A stretch of 64,000 bases of DNA from Bog-532 sp963830385 (GTDB taxonomy: Bacteria > Actinomycetota > Actinomycetes > Streptosporangiales > Streptosporangiaceae): contig CAWHMD010000009.1 in NCBI GenBank assembly GCA_963830385.1, positions 62,001 through 126,000 of the forward strand, written 5' to 3'. A program made the position numbers and the translations under genes. The notes below the pieces were generated by a model. It worked only from the letters and a program-made list of their open reading frames with translations, searched no databases and was not told the origin of the DNA. Positions 1 to 7,024 of the stretch are shown piece by piece. The stretch's first letter is position 1, and each line of letters starts with the position of its first letter.

Positions 1-69
1 CCGGTGCTGCGCGGCGCCATGCTCGCCGCCGTCGACCAGGCCCGGTCCGACCTGCTCGACTCCGTCTGA
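1..69 (+). CDS. C-terminal end of an unidentified protein (partial)
   Basis: An open frame enters from the left edge and ends at the TGA at 67-69, giving 22 residues that finish ARSDLLDSV. The codons have high third-position GC like the real genes nearby. The fragment is too short to assign a family. A downstream TetR-like palindrome makes a regulator conceivable, but nothing in these residues shows it. Confidence 0.5.
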   Translation, partial: PVLRGAMLAAVDQARSDLLDSV

Positions 70-121
70 CCGGCTGACGGTTGACCCCTTGGCCTCTTGA
101 CCCCTTGACCCCTTGACTCAG

Positions 122-143
122 AACGTCAGTGTTCACTAACGTT
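122..143. promoter_or_regulatory. Imperfect 22-bp palindrome, probable operator of the VOC/ArsR operon
   Basis: The half sites AACGTCAGTGT and TCACTAACGTT pair at 9 of 11 positions, around a core reading AGTGTTCACT. It lies 48 nt upstream of the VOC start, just where a promoter is expected. The layout is typical of TetR-family operators. The downstream ArsR protein could also be the ligand. Binding is inferred from symmetry only. Confidence 0.5.
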
Positions 144-190
144 AGCTGTAGCTGACATTCAGCGGACCACAACCAAAGGGGATGGACGGC

Positions 191-547
191 ATGGGGCAGC
201 CCGTCGCGTTTTTCGAGATCGTCAGCCCGGACACGACCCGGGCCCAGAAGTTCTACGCGGACCTGTTCGGCTGGAAGATCGACGCTAACCCCGCGATGGA
301 CGGCTACGCCCTGGTCGACACCCAGTCGGGCGAGGGCGCGATCGGCGGCGGCATCGGCCAGTCCGAACAGCCCGGGGATACCGGCGTCAAGATCTACATG
401 CGCGTCGACGACCTGGACGCCTACATCGCCAAGGCCGAGCAGCTGGGCGGCACCCGGGTCATGCCGCCGGTCGACCTGCCCGGCGACTTCGGCCGGATCG
501 CGGTCGTCGCCGACCCGGACGGCAACGCGGTGGGCCTGTGGGCCTGA
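191..547 (+). CDS. VOC (glyoxalase/bleomycin-resistance fold) family protein
   Basis: A small 118-residue single-domain VOC protein. It opens with PVAFFEIVSPDTTRAQKFY, has the family segment FYADLFGWKI, and closes with VVADPDGNAVGLWA. Such proteins form dimers of beta-alpha-beta-beta-beta modules and may bind a metal. Substrate is not predictable. I chose the ATG at 191 because the purine-rich AAAGGGG at 175-181 is well spaced from it; the upstream ATG at 182 directly abuts that sequence. It is the first gene of a tight operon with an ArsR regulator, an SRPBCC protein and a YciI protein, a grouping often seen in actinomycetes and probably dealing with a reactive small molecule. Confidence 0.85.
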   Translation: MGQPVAFFEIVSPDTTRAQKFYADLFGWKIDANPAMDGYALVDTQSGEGAIGGGIGQSEQPGDTGVKIYMRVDDLDAYIAKAEQLGGTRVMPPVDLPGDFGRIAVVADPDGNAVGLWA

Positions 548-557
548 CGGGCCGGCG

Positions 558-905
558 ATGAGCGAGCCGCAGGATGACGGCGCGACCGACGAGGCCCTGC
601 GCGCGCTGGCCGAGCCCCGCCGCCGCGCCATCCTGCGGCTGGTCGCCCGGGACGAGCTGGCGGCCGGGGAGATCGCGGCGGCGTTCGAGGTGACCCGCAC
701 CGCGGTCAGCCAGCACCTCACCGTGCTCAAGCACGCGGGCCTGCTGGCCGAGCGGCGCGACGGCACCCGGCGGCTGTACCGGGCCCGGCCGGAAGGGCTG
801 GCGGGACTGCGGCAGTTCCTGGACGATGTGTGGGGGGAATCCCTTGACGTGGCCCGGCGGCTGGCCGAGGCCGACCAGGGCGGGGAGCGCGAGCATGCCG
901 GCTGA
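558..905 (+). CDS. ArsR-family winged-helix transcriptional regulator
   Basis: The 115-residue protein is a complete ArsR/SmtB-type winged helix. LRALAEPRRRAILRLV forms the first helices, FEVTRTAVSQHLTVLKHAG is the recognition helix region, and RRDGTRRLYRARPEGL is the wing. No cysteine cluster for metal sensing is visible, so a non-metal signal is likely. It belongs to the ArsR subgroup usually encoded beside SRPBCC proteins. The gene lies 10 nt after the VOC gene and overlaps the SRPBCC gene by 11 nt, which indicates coupled translation. It probably autoregulates this operon. Confidence 0.9.
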   Translation: MSEPQDDGATDEALRALAEPRRRAILRLVARDELAAGEIAAAFEVTRTAVSQHLTVLKHAGLLAERRDGTRRLYRARPEGLAGLRQFLDDVWGESLDVARRLAEADQGGEREHAG

Positions 906-1407
906 CCAGCAACCTCCGGGCACGGTCACGGCGCTGCGGCGCCCGCCGGTCCGGCAGTCCACGATCGTGCACCGCGACGTGGCCCACACGTTCGAGGTGT
1001 TCGTGCGCACGATCGGCGTGTGGTGGCCGGTGAACCCGTTCTCGGCCGGCCGGGACCGGGTCCGCGACGTCACCGTCGAGCAGCGGCCCGGCGGCCGGGT
1101 GTTCGAGACCTGGGCCGACGGCACCGAGGTGGACTGGGGCACCCTGCAGGCCTGGGAGCCGCCCGCGCGGTTCGCCATGAGCTGGAACATCACCTCGGTC
1201 GCAACCGAGGTCGAGCTGCGGTTCACCGCCCTCGGCCCGGCCCTGACCCGCGTGGCGGTCGAGCACCGCGGCTGGGACGCCCTCACCGAGGAGCAGCTGG
1301 CCAGGGACTGCGCGCTGCCCGGCGGCTACCTGGGCGGTTCGTTCGAGCGCGGCTGGTCCCAGATCCTGGCCCGCTTCACCGCCGCCGCCGACCAGGACGA
1401 CCAGTGA
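895..1407 (+). CDS. SRPBCC family protein (AHSA1/START-like)
   Basis: A 170-residue protein with the SRPBCC hydrophobic-ligand-binding fold. Recognisable parts are VHRDVAHTFEVFVRTIGVWW near the start, RPGGRVFETWADGTEVDWGT in the middle and a C-terminal amphipathic helix after GGSFERGW. The frame is open further upstream. I chose the ATG at 895 because it follows a GGGGAGCG purine stretch and overlaps the ArsR gene by only 11 nt. ArsR and SRPBCC genes are frequent partners, but the ligand is unknown. The stop overlaps the GTG start of the next gene. Confidence 0.88.
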   Translation: MPADQQPPGTVTALRRPPVRQSTIVHRDVAHTFEVFVRTIGVWWPVNPFSAGRDRVRDVTVEQRPGGRVFETWADGTEVDWGTLQAWEPPARFAMSWNITSVATEVELRFTALGPALTRVAVEHRGWDALTEEQLARDCALPGGYLGGSFERGWSQILARFTAAADQDDQ

Positions 1408-1673
1408 AGTACGTCCTCACCTACCACGCGGCCGAGGGCTTCGCGCCCCGCGCCCGCGAGCTGTTCCCCGAGCACCAGGCCCACTACCTCGCCTTCCACG
1501 CCCGCGGCCTGCTGCTCATGATCGGCCCCTTCACCGACGAGCCCGCCGGTGACGCGGTGGCCATCTTCACCACCCGCCAAGCCGCCGAGGACTTCGCCCG
1601 CGCTGACCCGTTCATGCTCAACGGCCTGATCGCCGACTGGTCGGTTCGCGAATGGAACGAAGCGCTTTTCTGA
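1404..1673 (+). CDS. YciI family protein
   Basis: An 89-residue protein starting at a GTG that overlaps the SRPBCC stop by four bases. The sequence shows the YciI (YCII-related) ferredoxin-like fold: KYVLTYHAAEGF, then RELFPEHQAHYLAF with the family histidine, GLLLMIGPFTDE and FARADPFMLNGLIADW. Family members are small dimeric enzymes or accessory proteins with a conserved His-Asp pair. It ends the VOC/ArsR/SRPBCC/YciI operon. A 23-bp repeat shared with miaB begins at the last base of its stop codon. Confidence 0.88.
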   Translation: MKYVLTYHAAEGFAPRARELFPEHQAHYLAFHARGLLLMIGPFTDEPAGDAVAIFTTRQAAEDFARADPFMLNGLIADWSVREWNEALF

Positions 1674-1695
1674 AACCCTGAAAACGTCCCACCGG
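1673..1695. repeat. 23-bp dispersed repeat, copy A
   Basis: The sequence beginning AAACCCTGAAAACGTCCC at the YciI stop codon is identical over 23 bases to 18871-18893 inside the 3' end of miaB. It is much richer in A than its surroundings. Function unknown; it may be one copy of a genome-wide short repeat. Confidence 0.75.
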
Positions 1696-2123
1696 CTTCC
1701 CCTCCCAGACGACCTGCGGACCCCAGCGCCTCGCGAGCCTGGCCCTCCCGCGTGGCCCTCCTCCCGGGTACCTCCGGCCCGCGGCCGTGACGGCCCCGCC
1801 TTCCCGGTTTGCCCCCTCCCAGGTGCCTCCGGCCCCCACAGCCCCGCGCCGCCACCGCCAGGCCCTTCCCGAGCCGCGCTCCTCCGGCCCACCCGAGCCC
1901 CGCCACTCGTCACGCAAGTCATCTGGCCAGTTACCTAAGTAAAATCCTATTAAATCGATCGATAATATTGCCTTTTCGGCCAATGCTTGCCATCATCGCG
2001 GCATGACCTCAGGCGGCTTCACGGAGCGACGTCACGTCGACTTCTGCTTCGTCGCCAGCGCGCTGTGTCTGTGACGGCTCGATCCGGACCTTCAGCCACT
2101 CCCGCCAGAACCAGAGGATCCTC
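1696..2123. other. Intergenic region before the ABC importer
   Basis: This 430-base gap starts with about 210 bases of C-rich, proline-codon-like low-complexity sequence. Next comes a sharply AT-rich stretch (about 1930-1990) with the palindrome ATCGATCGAT, a likely promoter zone for the transporter. A near-palindrome CGACGTCACGTCG lies around 2027-2039. AGAGGA at 2113-2118 is the ribosome binding site of the next gene. I see no credible gene or recognisable riboswitch. Confidence 0.55.
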
Positions 2124-3218
2124 ATGAGCACATCCGCGGAAACCACCAGCCCGGCCAGCAGCCGCACCCCGCTGTACAAGCGCCGGCGCCGCCGGATCTA
2201 CGCGATCATCGCCGCCGCGGTGGTGGTGATCGTCGGCCTGACCCTGCGCCTCACGCTGGGGACCGGTTCGTCCGCCCCGCTGCCGGGCTTCACGATCTCG
2301 CTGTCGACCGGGACCGTGGTGAACTCCGACAGCATCATCGTCAGCGACAAGACCCTGCAGAAGACGATCCCGGCCCACATCCACTGGGTCCCGTTCACGG
2401 CCGGCGTCACCGCCGTGGCCGAGATGAAGAGCGGCTCGCTGCAGTCGATCAGCGGCGTCGGCAACCCGCCGACGGTGGGCGCGATCGGCACCGGGACCGG
2501 GATCGACATCGTGATGGCGCAGAGCTTCGACTCCGACGAGCTGCTGGTGCCGGCCTCGATCACCGCGGCCAGCGGGCTGGCCGGCAAGTCGGTCGCCGTC
2601 CTCGAAGGCTCGTCCGAGGACTACGAGCTGGAAGGCTGGCTGGCCCACGAGGGCCTGACCGGCAAGGTCAAGGTGGTCGGGGTGGCCAGCGAGCAGGCCG
2701 CGGCCGCCGCCTACCTGTCCGGCGCGGTCACCGCCGCCTACGTCTACGGCGGGTACGCGGACTCGGTCACCGCCAAGGGCGGCCACCCGCTGACCAACGC
2801 CGAGCAGATCGCCAAGCTCGGCGTGCCCGGCATCGACTCGGTGGCGGTGTCCGGCACGCTGGTCAAGAGCAACCCGAACCTGGTCCAGAAGTACGTCTGC
2901 GCCGAGGTCCAGGCCACCCGTGACCTGACCGGATCGCAGTCCGCCAAGTACCTGGCCCAGGCGGCCGGGGTCCAGGGCGTGCCGGCCAGCCAGATCGAGC
3001 CGGCCACCAGGGCCTACCCGTTCATCCCGCTCAGCCAGCAGCTGTACTGGCTCGGTTCCACCCAGGGCGACACGTCCAGCCCGATCGTCAAGGCCTACCA
3101 GCAGACCGCCCAGTTCCTGGTCAAGCAGGGCCGGCTGACCACGGTGCCCTCGGCGTCGACGATCGCCACCCACATCGACCCGACGTTCGTGAAGAAGGCG
3201 CTGGCCGGTGGCTGCTGA
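2124..3218 (+). CDS. ABC transporter substrate-binding protein, NMT1/SsuA-like
   Basis: The 364-residue protein has a basic run (KRRRRR) followed by one hydrophobic segment at about residues 26-46. The rest resembles an NMT1/THI5/SsuA-type periplasmic-binding fold: GFTISLSTGTV, GVGNPPTVGAIGTGTGIDIV, SGLAGKSVAVLEGSSEDY and AAYVYGGYADSV. No lipobox cysteine follows the hydrophobic segment, so the protein is probably held by an uncleaved anchor. That is unusual for a Gram-positive binding protein. It is followed by its own ATPase (overlap 11 nt) and permease. The cargo is likely a nitrate, sulfonate, taurine or thiamine-precursor type compound; which one cannot be read from sequence. Confidence 0.82.
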   Translation: MSTSAETTSPASSRTPLYKRRRRRIYAIIAAAVVVIVGLTLRLTLGTGSSAPLPGFTISLSTGTVVNSDSIIVSDKTLQKTIPAHIHWVPFTAGVTAVAEMKSGSLQSISGVGNPPTVGAIGTGTGIDIVMAQSFDSDELLVPASITAASGLAGKSVAVLEGSSEDYELEGWLAHEGLTGKVKVVGVASEQAAAAAYLSGAVTAAYVYGGYADSVTAKGGHPLTNAEQIAKLGVPGIDSVAVSGTLVKSNPNLVQKYVCAEVQATRDLTGSQSAKYLAQAAGVQGVPASQIEPATRAYPFIPLSQQLYWLGSTQGDTSSPIVKAYQQTAQFLVKQGRLTTVPSASTIATHIDPTFVKKALAGGC

Positions 3219-4008
3219 CGCCGGCACCCGGGTCGCCGGCGCCGAGGTCCGCATCCGGTCGGTCGGGAAGACGTTCCGGCGGCGCGGGCGGCGGACGGTC
3301 GCCCTGGCCGGGGTCGACCTGGACGTCCGGGCCGGCGAGTTCGTCTGCCTGCTGGGCCCGTCCGGCTGCGGCAAGTCCACCCTGCTGCGGATCGCGGCCG
3401 GGGCGCTGGAGGCGGACGAGGGCGCGGTCACGGTCGGCGGCGAGACGGTCAGCGGCCCGTCGCCCGACCGGGGCATGCTGTTCCAGAGCCCGCTGCTGTT
3501 CCCGTGGCTCACCACCCGCAAGAACCTGCTGTTCGGCCCGAAGGCGCAGCGGTCGCGGGGGCTGCACGAGCGCGACGACCCGGAACTGGACGCCGAGGCC
3601 GACGCGATCCTGGAGACGGTCGGCCTCGGCCAGTTCGGCGGCGCGTTCCCGCACGAGCTGTCCGGCGGCATGCGCCACCGGGCCGCCTTCGCCCGCGCGC
3701 TGATGACCCGGCCGTCCCTGCTGCTGATGGACGAGCCGTTCGGCGCGCTCGACGCCATCACCCGGCTGCGGATGCACGAGTTCCTGCTCGGCATCTGGCG
3801 CCAGTACCGGATGACGATCATCTTCGTCACCCACGACATCGAGGAGTCGGTGCTGCTGGCCGACCGGGTGGCGGTGATGGGCGGCCGGCCGCCGACCATC
3901 CAGCAGGTCATCGACGTCCCGCTGGAACGCCCCCGGGAAGCAGACGACGTCGACACCACCGAGTTCCTGACCATCAAGCGCGAGATCCGCTCGTCGCTCG
4001 CGATCTGA
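3208..4008 (+). CDS. ABC transporter ATP-binding protein, SsuB/TauB/NrtD-like
   Basis: A complete 266-residue importer ATPase. Walker A is GPSGCGKST (about residues 50-58), the Q-loop is MLFQSPLL (Q93), the signature is LSGGM (151-155), Walker B is LLLMDEP (171-177) and the switch histidine is in FVTHD (H209). The segment FPWLTTRKNLLFG is typical of the nitrate/sulfonate/taurine subfamily. Start is the GTG at 3208, overlapping the binding-protein gene by 11 nt. It energises uptake through the permease encoded next. Confidence 0.93.
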   Translation: MAADAGTRVAGAEVRIRSVGKTFRRRGRRTVALAGVDLDVRAGEFVCLLGPSGCGKSTLLRIAAGALEADEGAVTVGGETVSGPSPDRGMLFQSPLLFPWLTTRKNLLFGPKAQRSRGLHERDDPELDAEADAILETVGLGQFGGAFPHELSGGMRHRAAFARALMTRPSLLLMDEPFGALDAITRLRMHEFLLGIWRQYRMTIIFVTHDIEESVLLADRVAVMGGRPPTIQQVIDVPLERPREADDVDTTEFLTIKREIRSSLAI

Positions 4009-4029
4009 ACACGGAGGGGAAGACCAGTC

Positions 4030-4911
4030 ATGACGTCCTGGCAGTCGCTCGCGCCGGAGGCGGACCTGGCGCCCGCCGCCGCCCCCGCGGCGGACCTCGA
4101 TGAGCGGTTCGACCTGGCCCAGCACCGGGCCGTGCTCGGCCGGGCCCGGCTGCGCCGCATCGGGCTCGGCGCGGCCGGCCTGATCGCGGTGCTGGCCCTC
4201 TGGCAGCTGATCGCGGTCCTGCTCAGCGACCCGGTGGCGCTGCCCACGGTCGGCGCGACCGCGCGCGCGTTCGGGCACTACCTGACCCACCCCTACCCGT
4301 CCCAGAGCAAGACGCTGGCCGGTGACCTGGCCATCAGCCTGGAACGGATCCTGTCCGGCTTCGCCATCGGCACCGTCATCGGCGTCGCCGCCGGCGCGGC
4401 GATGTCGGCCAGCCAGATCGTCCGGCAGCTGATCGACCCGGTCATCGAGGTGATCAGGCCGCTGCCGCCGCTGGCGTTCATCCCGCTGTTCATCGTCTGG
4501 TTCGGCATCGGCGAGCTGCCCAAGGAGGTGCTGCTGGTCTTCGGCACCGTGCCGATCATCACCGTCGCCACCGTCGCCGCCCTCAAAGAGGTGCCGGACG
4601 ACCTGCGGCTGTGCGCGCGGACGCTGGGCGCCGCCCGCGGCTACACCCTGATCCACGTGCAGATCCCGGCCGCCCTGCCCGGCATCGTGACCGGGATGCG
4701 GTTCGCCATGGCCGGCGCCTGGACGTCGATCGTGGCCGCCGAGATGCTGGCCGCCACCAGTGGGGTCGGCTACCTGATCAGCCAGGCCGGCAGCTACCTG
4801 AACACCAGCCTGGTGTTCGCGGGCATCATCACGATCGCCGTCACCGGACTCATCCTGGACGCCTGCCTGCGCGGCATCCTGCTGCTGGTCGACCCCAGCC
4901 GCCGCTCCTGA
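4030..4911 (+). CDS. ABC transporter permease, SsuC/TauC-like
   Basis: A 293-residue inner-membrane permease with about six hydrophobic segments, beginning after a soluble N-terminus at residues 45-65. The cytoplasmic coupling loop is intact, ending in AARGYTLIHVQIPAALPGIV, an EAA-type motif that docks onto the ATPase. PLPPLAFIPLFIVWFGIGE is typical of the SsuC/TauC/NrtB group. A strong GGAGGGGA site at 4013-4020 precedes the ATG. It completes the importer with the two upstream genes. No oxidoreductase (SsuD, TauD) follows, so the operon gives no substrate clue. Confidence 0.93.
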   Translation: MTSWQSLAPEADLAPAAAPAADLDERFDLAQHRAVLGRARLRRIGLGAAGLIAVLALWQLIAVLLSDPVALPTVGATARAFGHYLTHPYPSQSKTLAGDLAISLERILSGFAIGTVIGVAAGAAMSASQIVRQLIDPVIEVIRPLPPLAFIPLFIVWFGIGELPKEVLLVFGTVPIITVATVAALKEVPDDLRLCARTLGAARGYTLIHVQIPAALPGIVTGMRFAMAGAWTSIVAAEMLAATSGVGYLISQAGSYLNTSLVFAGIITIAVTGLILDACLRGILLLVDPSRRS

Positions 4912-4915
4912 CCGC

Positions 4916-5902
4916 TCATCCCGCACTGGCGGCCCGGCTGAACCGGGCGCCCCACTCCCGCACCCGTTCCACCAGCTCCGGCGGTGACACCACCCTGAAA
5001 TCCGCTCCCACCGTTCCCAGCCCCATCAGCGGCCACTCCAGCTGATCGATCGTCGTCCGTATCCGGCACCGGTCCGGGCCCTCGGCCTCCACCGTGACCC
5101 ACCGCCCGATCCGGGCCTGCACCCGGTCGGCCGGCGCCTCGACGACCACCTCCACGTCGTAGACGGCCCAGGCCGAGCTGATCCCGGCCCGCACGAAGGC
5201 GGCCGCGTCCTCGGCCGGCAGCTCCCGCGGCCGGAACCGGGCCCCCGACCCGGCCGGCCCGGTCAGCCGGTCCAGCCGGAAGCTGCGCCAGTCCTGCCGG
5301 TCCAGGTCGTAGCCGACCAGATACCAGCGGCGGCCGAGCGAGACCAGCCGGTGCGGCTCGACGTGCCGGTTACTGCCGGTCCCGCTCGCCGCCGTGTACT
5401 CGAACCGGATCCGCTCGGCGTCCCGGCAGGCCAGCGCGATCGTGGTCAGCACGGCCGGGTCCAGGACCGGCCGCGCCCCGCCGTTCCAGCTGCCGTCCCA
5501 GGCCGCGGGCACGGTCATCGCCGCCAGCGCCTCGACCCGGCGCCGCAGCCGCCCCGGCATCACCTGCACGACCTTGGCCAGCGCCCGCACCGACGACTCG
5601 GCGATCCCCTCGACCGGGCCCTGGGCCGCCGCCTGCAGGCCGACCGCGAGCGCGACCGCCTCCTCGTCGTCCACCACCAGCGGCGGCAGCGCTGCCCCGG
5701 CCGCCAGCTGGTACCCGCCGTCCACTCCGCGCTGGGCCTCGACCGGGTACCCCAGCTCCCGCAGCCGGTCCACGTCCCGCCGCAGCGTTCGGGCCGAGAC
5801 CCCCAGCCGCCCGGCCAGCTCGCCACCCGGCCAGTACCGCCGGGTCTGCAGCAGGCTCAGCAGCCGGAGGGTCCGTGTGCTGGTGTTCGCCATGTTTTTC
5901 AT
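4916..5902 (-). CDS. WYL-domain transcriptional regulator (YafY/PafBC type)
   Basis: The 328-residue protein has an N-terminal HTH_11-type helix-turn-helix, with GELAGRLGVSARTLRRDVDR at residues about 27-46. A WYL domain follows, including HRLVSLGRRWYLVGYDLDR and WRSFRLDRL, then a C-terminal WCX extension. WYL domains sense nucleic acid or other ligands in stress and defence regulation. The ATG at 5902 lacks a clear ribosome binding site and a second ATG follows nine bases later, so translation may be nearly leaderless. It is divergent from a DinB gene across only 53 bases containing a palindrome. This is a common pair in which the regulator controls its neighbour. Confidence 0.9.
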   Translation of the reverse strand: MKNMANTSTRTLRLLSLLQTRRYWPGGELAGRLGVSARTLRRDVDRLRELGYPVEAQRGVDGGYQLAAGAALPPLVVDDEEAVALAVGLQAAAQGPVEGIAESSVRALAKVVQVMPGRLRRRVEALAAMTVPAAWDGSWNGGARPVLDPAVLTTIALACRDAERIRFEYTAASGTGSNRHVEPHRLVSLGRRWYLVGYDLDRQDWRSFRLDRLTGPAGSGARFRPRELPAEDAAAFVRAGISSAWAVYDVEVVVEAPADRVQARIGRWVTVEAEGPDRCRIRTTIDQLEWPLMGLGTVGADFRVVSPPELVERVREWGARFSRAASAG

Positions 5903-5917
5903 TCTGCACGCGATTGC

Positions 5918-5932
5918 GGCCAGAAACTGGCC
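5918..5932. promoter_or_regulatory. Perfect inverted repeat between WYL and DinB genes
   Basis: GGCCAG and CTGGCC flank a three-base AAA centre in the 53-bp divergent gap. Its location between the WYL regulator and the gene it probably controls makes it the natural operator candidate. Short GC palindromes do arise by chance in such DNA. Confidence 0.45.
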
Positions 5933-5955
5933 TCAATGCTGTCTAGCCTGGGTTC

Positions 5956-6483
5956 ATGAGCGAAGACAACACCCTCACTGGTGACCGGGCCGACCTCCTG
6001 GCCGAGTTGGGCGGCGCCCGGTACTTCCTGCGGCACACCGCCCGCGACCTCACCGACGAGCAGGCGGCGCGGCGGACCACGGTCAGCGAGCTGACCATCG
6101 GCGGCCTGATCAAGCACGTCGCCGCGACCGAGGCGCACTGGGCCGATTTCGTCGTCAACGGGCCGTCGCCGGCCGACGATTTCAACGCGATGACCGAGGA
6201 GGACTTCGCCCGCCGGGCCGATGATTTCCGGCTGCTGCCGGGCGAGACCCTGGCCGGTGCGCTGGCGGGCTACGCCGAGGTCGCGGCCCGCACCGACGAC
6301 CTGGTCCGGTCGCTGCCCGACCTGGACGCCGCCCACCCGCTGCCGGCCGCGCCCTGGTTCCCGCCCGGCACGAAGTGGTCCGCCCGCCGGGCGCTCATGC
6401 ACGTCGTGGCCGAGACCGCCCACCACGCCGGCCACGCCGACATCATCCGTGAGGCCCTCGACGGCGCCAAGTCCATGGGCTGA
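5956..6483 (+). CDS. DinB/DUF664 family protein
   Basis: A 175-residue four-helix-bundle protein of the DinB superfamily. Typical stretches are LLAELGGARYFLRHTARDLT, VSELTIGGLIKHVAATEAHW and MHVVAETAHHAGHADIIREA. The histidine in IKHV and the pair in the last helix (AHHAGH) are placed to make the three-His metal site. Actinobacterial members are often mycothiol- or bacillithiol-dependent transferases. It is divergently transcribed from the WYL regulator, its likely controller. Confidence 0.87.
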   Translation: MSEDNTLTGDRADLLAELGGARYFLRHTARDLTDEQAARRTTVSELTIGGLIKHVAATEAHWADFVVNGPSPADDFNAMTEEDFARRADDFRLLPGETLAGALAGYAEVAARTDDLVRSLPDLDAAHPLPAAPWFPPGTKWSARRALMHVVAETAHHAGHADIIREALDGAKSMG

Positions 6484-6510
6484 GGGACCCCAGCTTCGGC
6501 CCGCTCCCCA

Positions 6511-6606
6511 CCCGGCCTCCAGGCCGTGTACGCGCTGCGCCGGCTGCTGGACGAGCCGGCCCGGCTGCGCGCGCAGCTCCTGGACCGGGCCGCCGCGGCC
6601 AGCTGA
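6511..6606 (+). pseudogene. Possible remnant of an HTH-protein helix
   Basis: After the DinB stop, the same frame stays open and reads LQAVYALRRLLDEPARLRAQ before ending at 6604-6606. It lacks an ATG; a GTG at 6526 would give 26 residues. The pattern resembles the first helix of small actinobacterial HTH proteins, but the HTH itself is absent. It may be a decayed fragment or chance. Nothing else is visible between 6484 and 6626. Confidence 0.25.
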
Positions 6607-6626
6607 GGACGTGATACGACCGGGGA

Positions 6627-6995
6627 GTGCAGCCGAACCGTAGGTGGCGGGACCTCCAGCCCGCGCTGTTCCCGGACCCGTACGTCTTCGCCAGCGCGGC
6701 CGAGGTCCCGCCCGGCGCCGACCCGTTCGCCGTCATCGGCGAGGACGAGGGCACCACCCTGGTCATCACCCGGGACCAGGCCGACCGGCTCGGGCTGGCC
6801 TACGGCTACGTGGCCGCCCGCATCACCCTCACGATCAACTCCGACCTGGCCGCGATCGGCCTGACTGCCGAGGTCAGCCGGGTGCTGGCCGAGGCCGGCA
6901 TCAGCTGCAACGTGATCGCCGGCCTGGCCCACGACCACCTGTTCGTCGACGTCGATCGCGGCCCCGAGGCACTCGCCCTGCTGAAATGCCTGTGA
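6627..6995 (+). CDS. ACT domain-containing protein
   Basis: A 122-residue protein with two ACT-like halves. LVITRDQADRLGLAYGYVAA lies in the first and ITLTINSDLAAIGLTAEVSR leading to ISCNVIAGLAHDHLFVDVD in the second. The latter is the signature of the small actinobacterial ACT/CASTOR-like family. Such proteins usually bind amino acids as allosteric sensors, but no partner enzyme is encoded nearby. The start is the GTG at 6627, preceded by CCGGGGA. It converges on lhr with a 29-bp gap. Confidence 0.8.
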   Translation: MQPNRRWRDLQPALFPDPYVFASAAEVPPGADPFAVIGEDEGTTLVITRDQADRLGLAYGYVAARITLTINSDLAAIGLTAEVSRVLAEAGISCNVIAGLAHDHLFVDVDRGPEALALLKCL

Positions 6996-7024
6996 GCCGC
7001 AATGCCTGTGAGCCGGTCAGCCCC

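Noticed and set aside
1904..2123. Possible TPP, SAM or other riboswitch before the ABC importer
   Set aside because: No conserved core of any class I know could be aligned; only short dyads are present.
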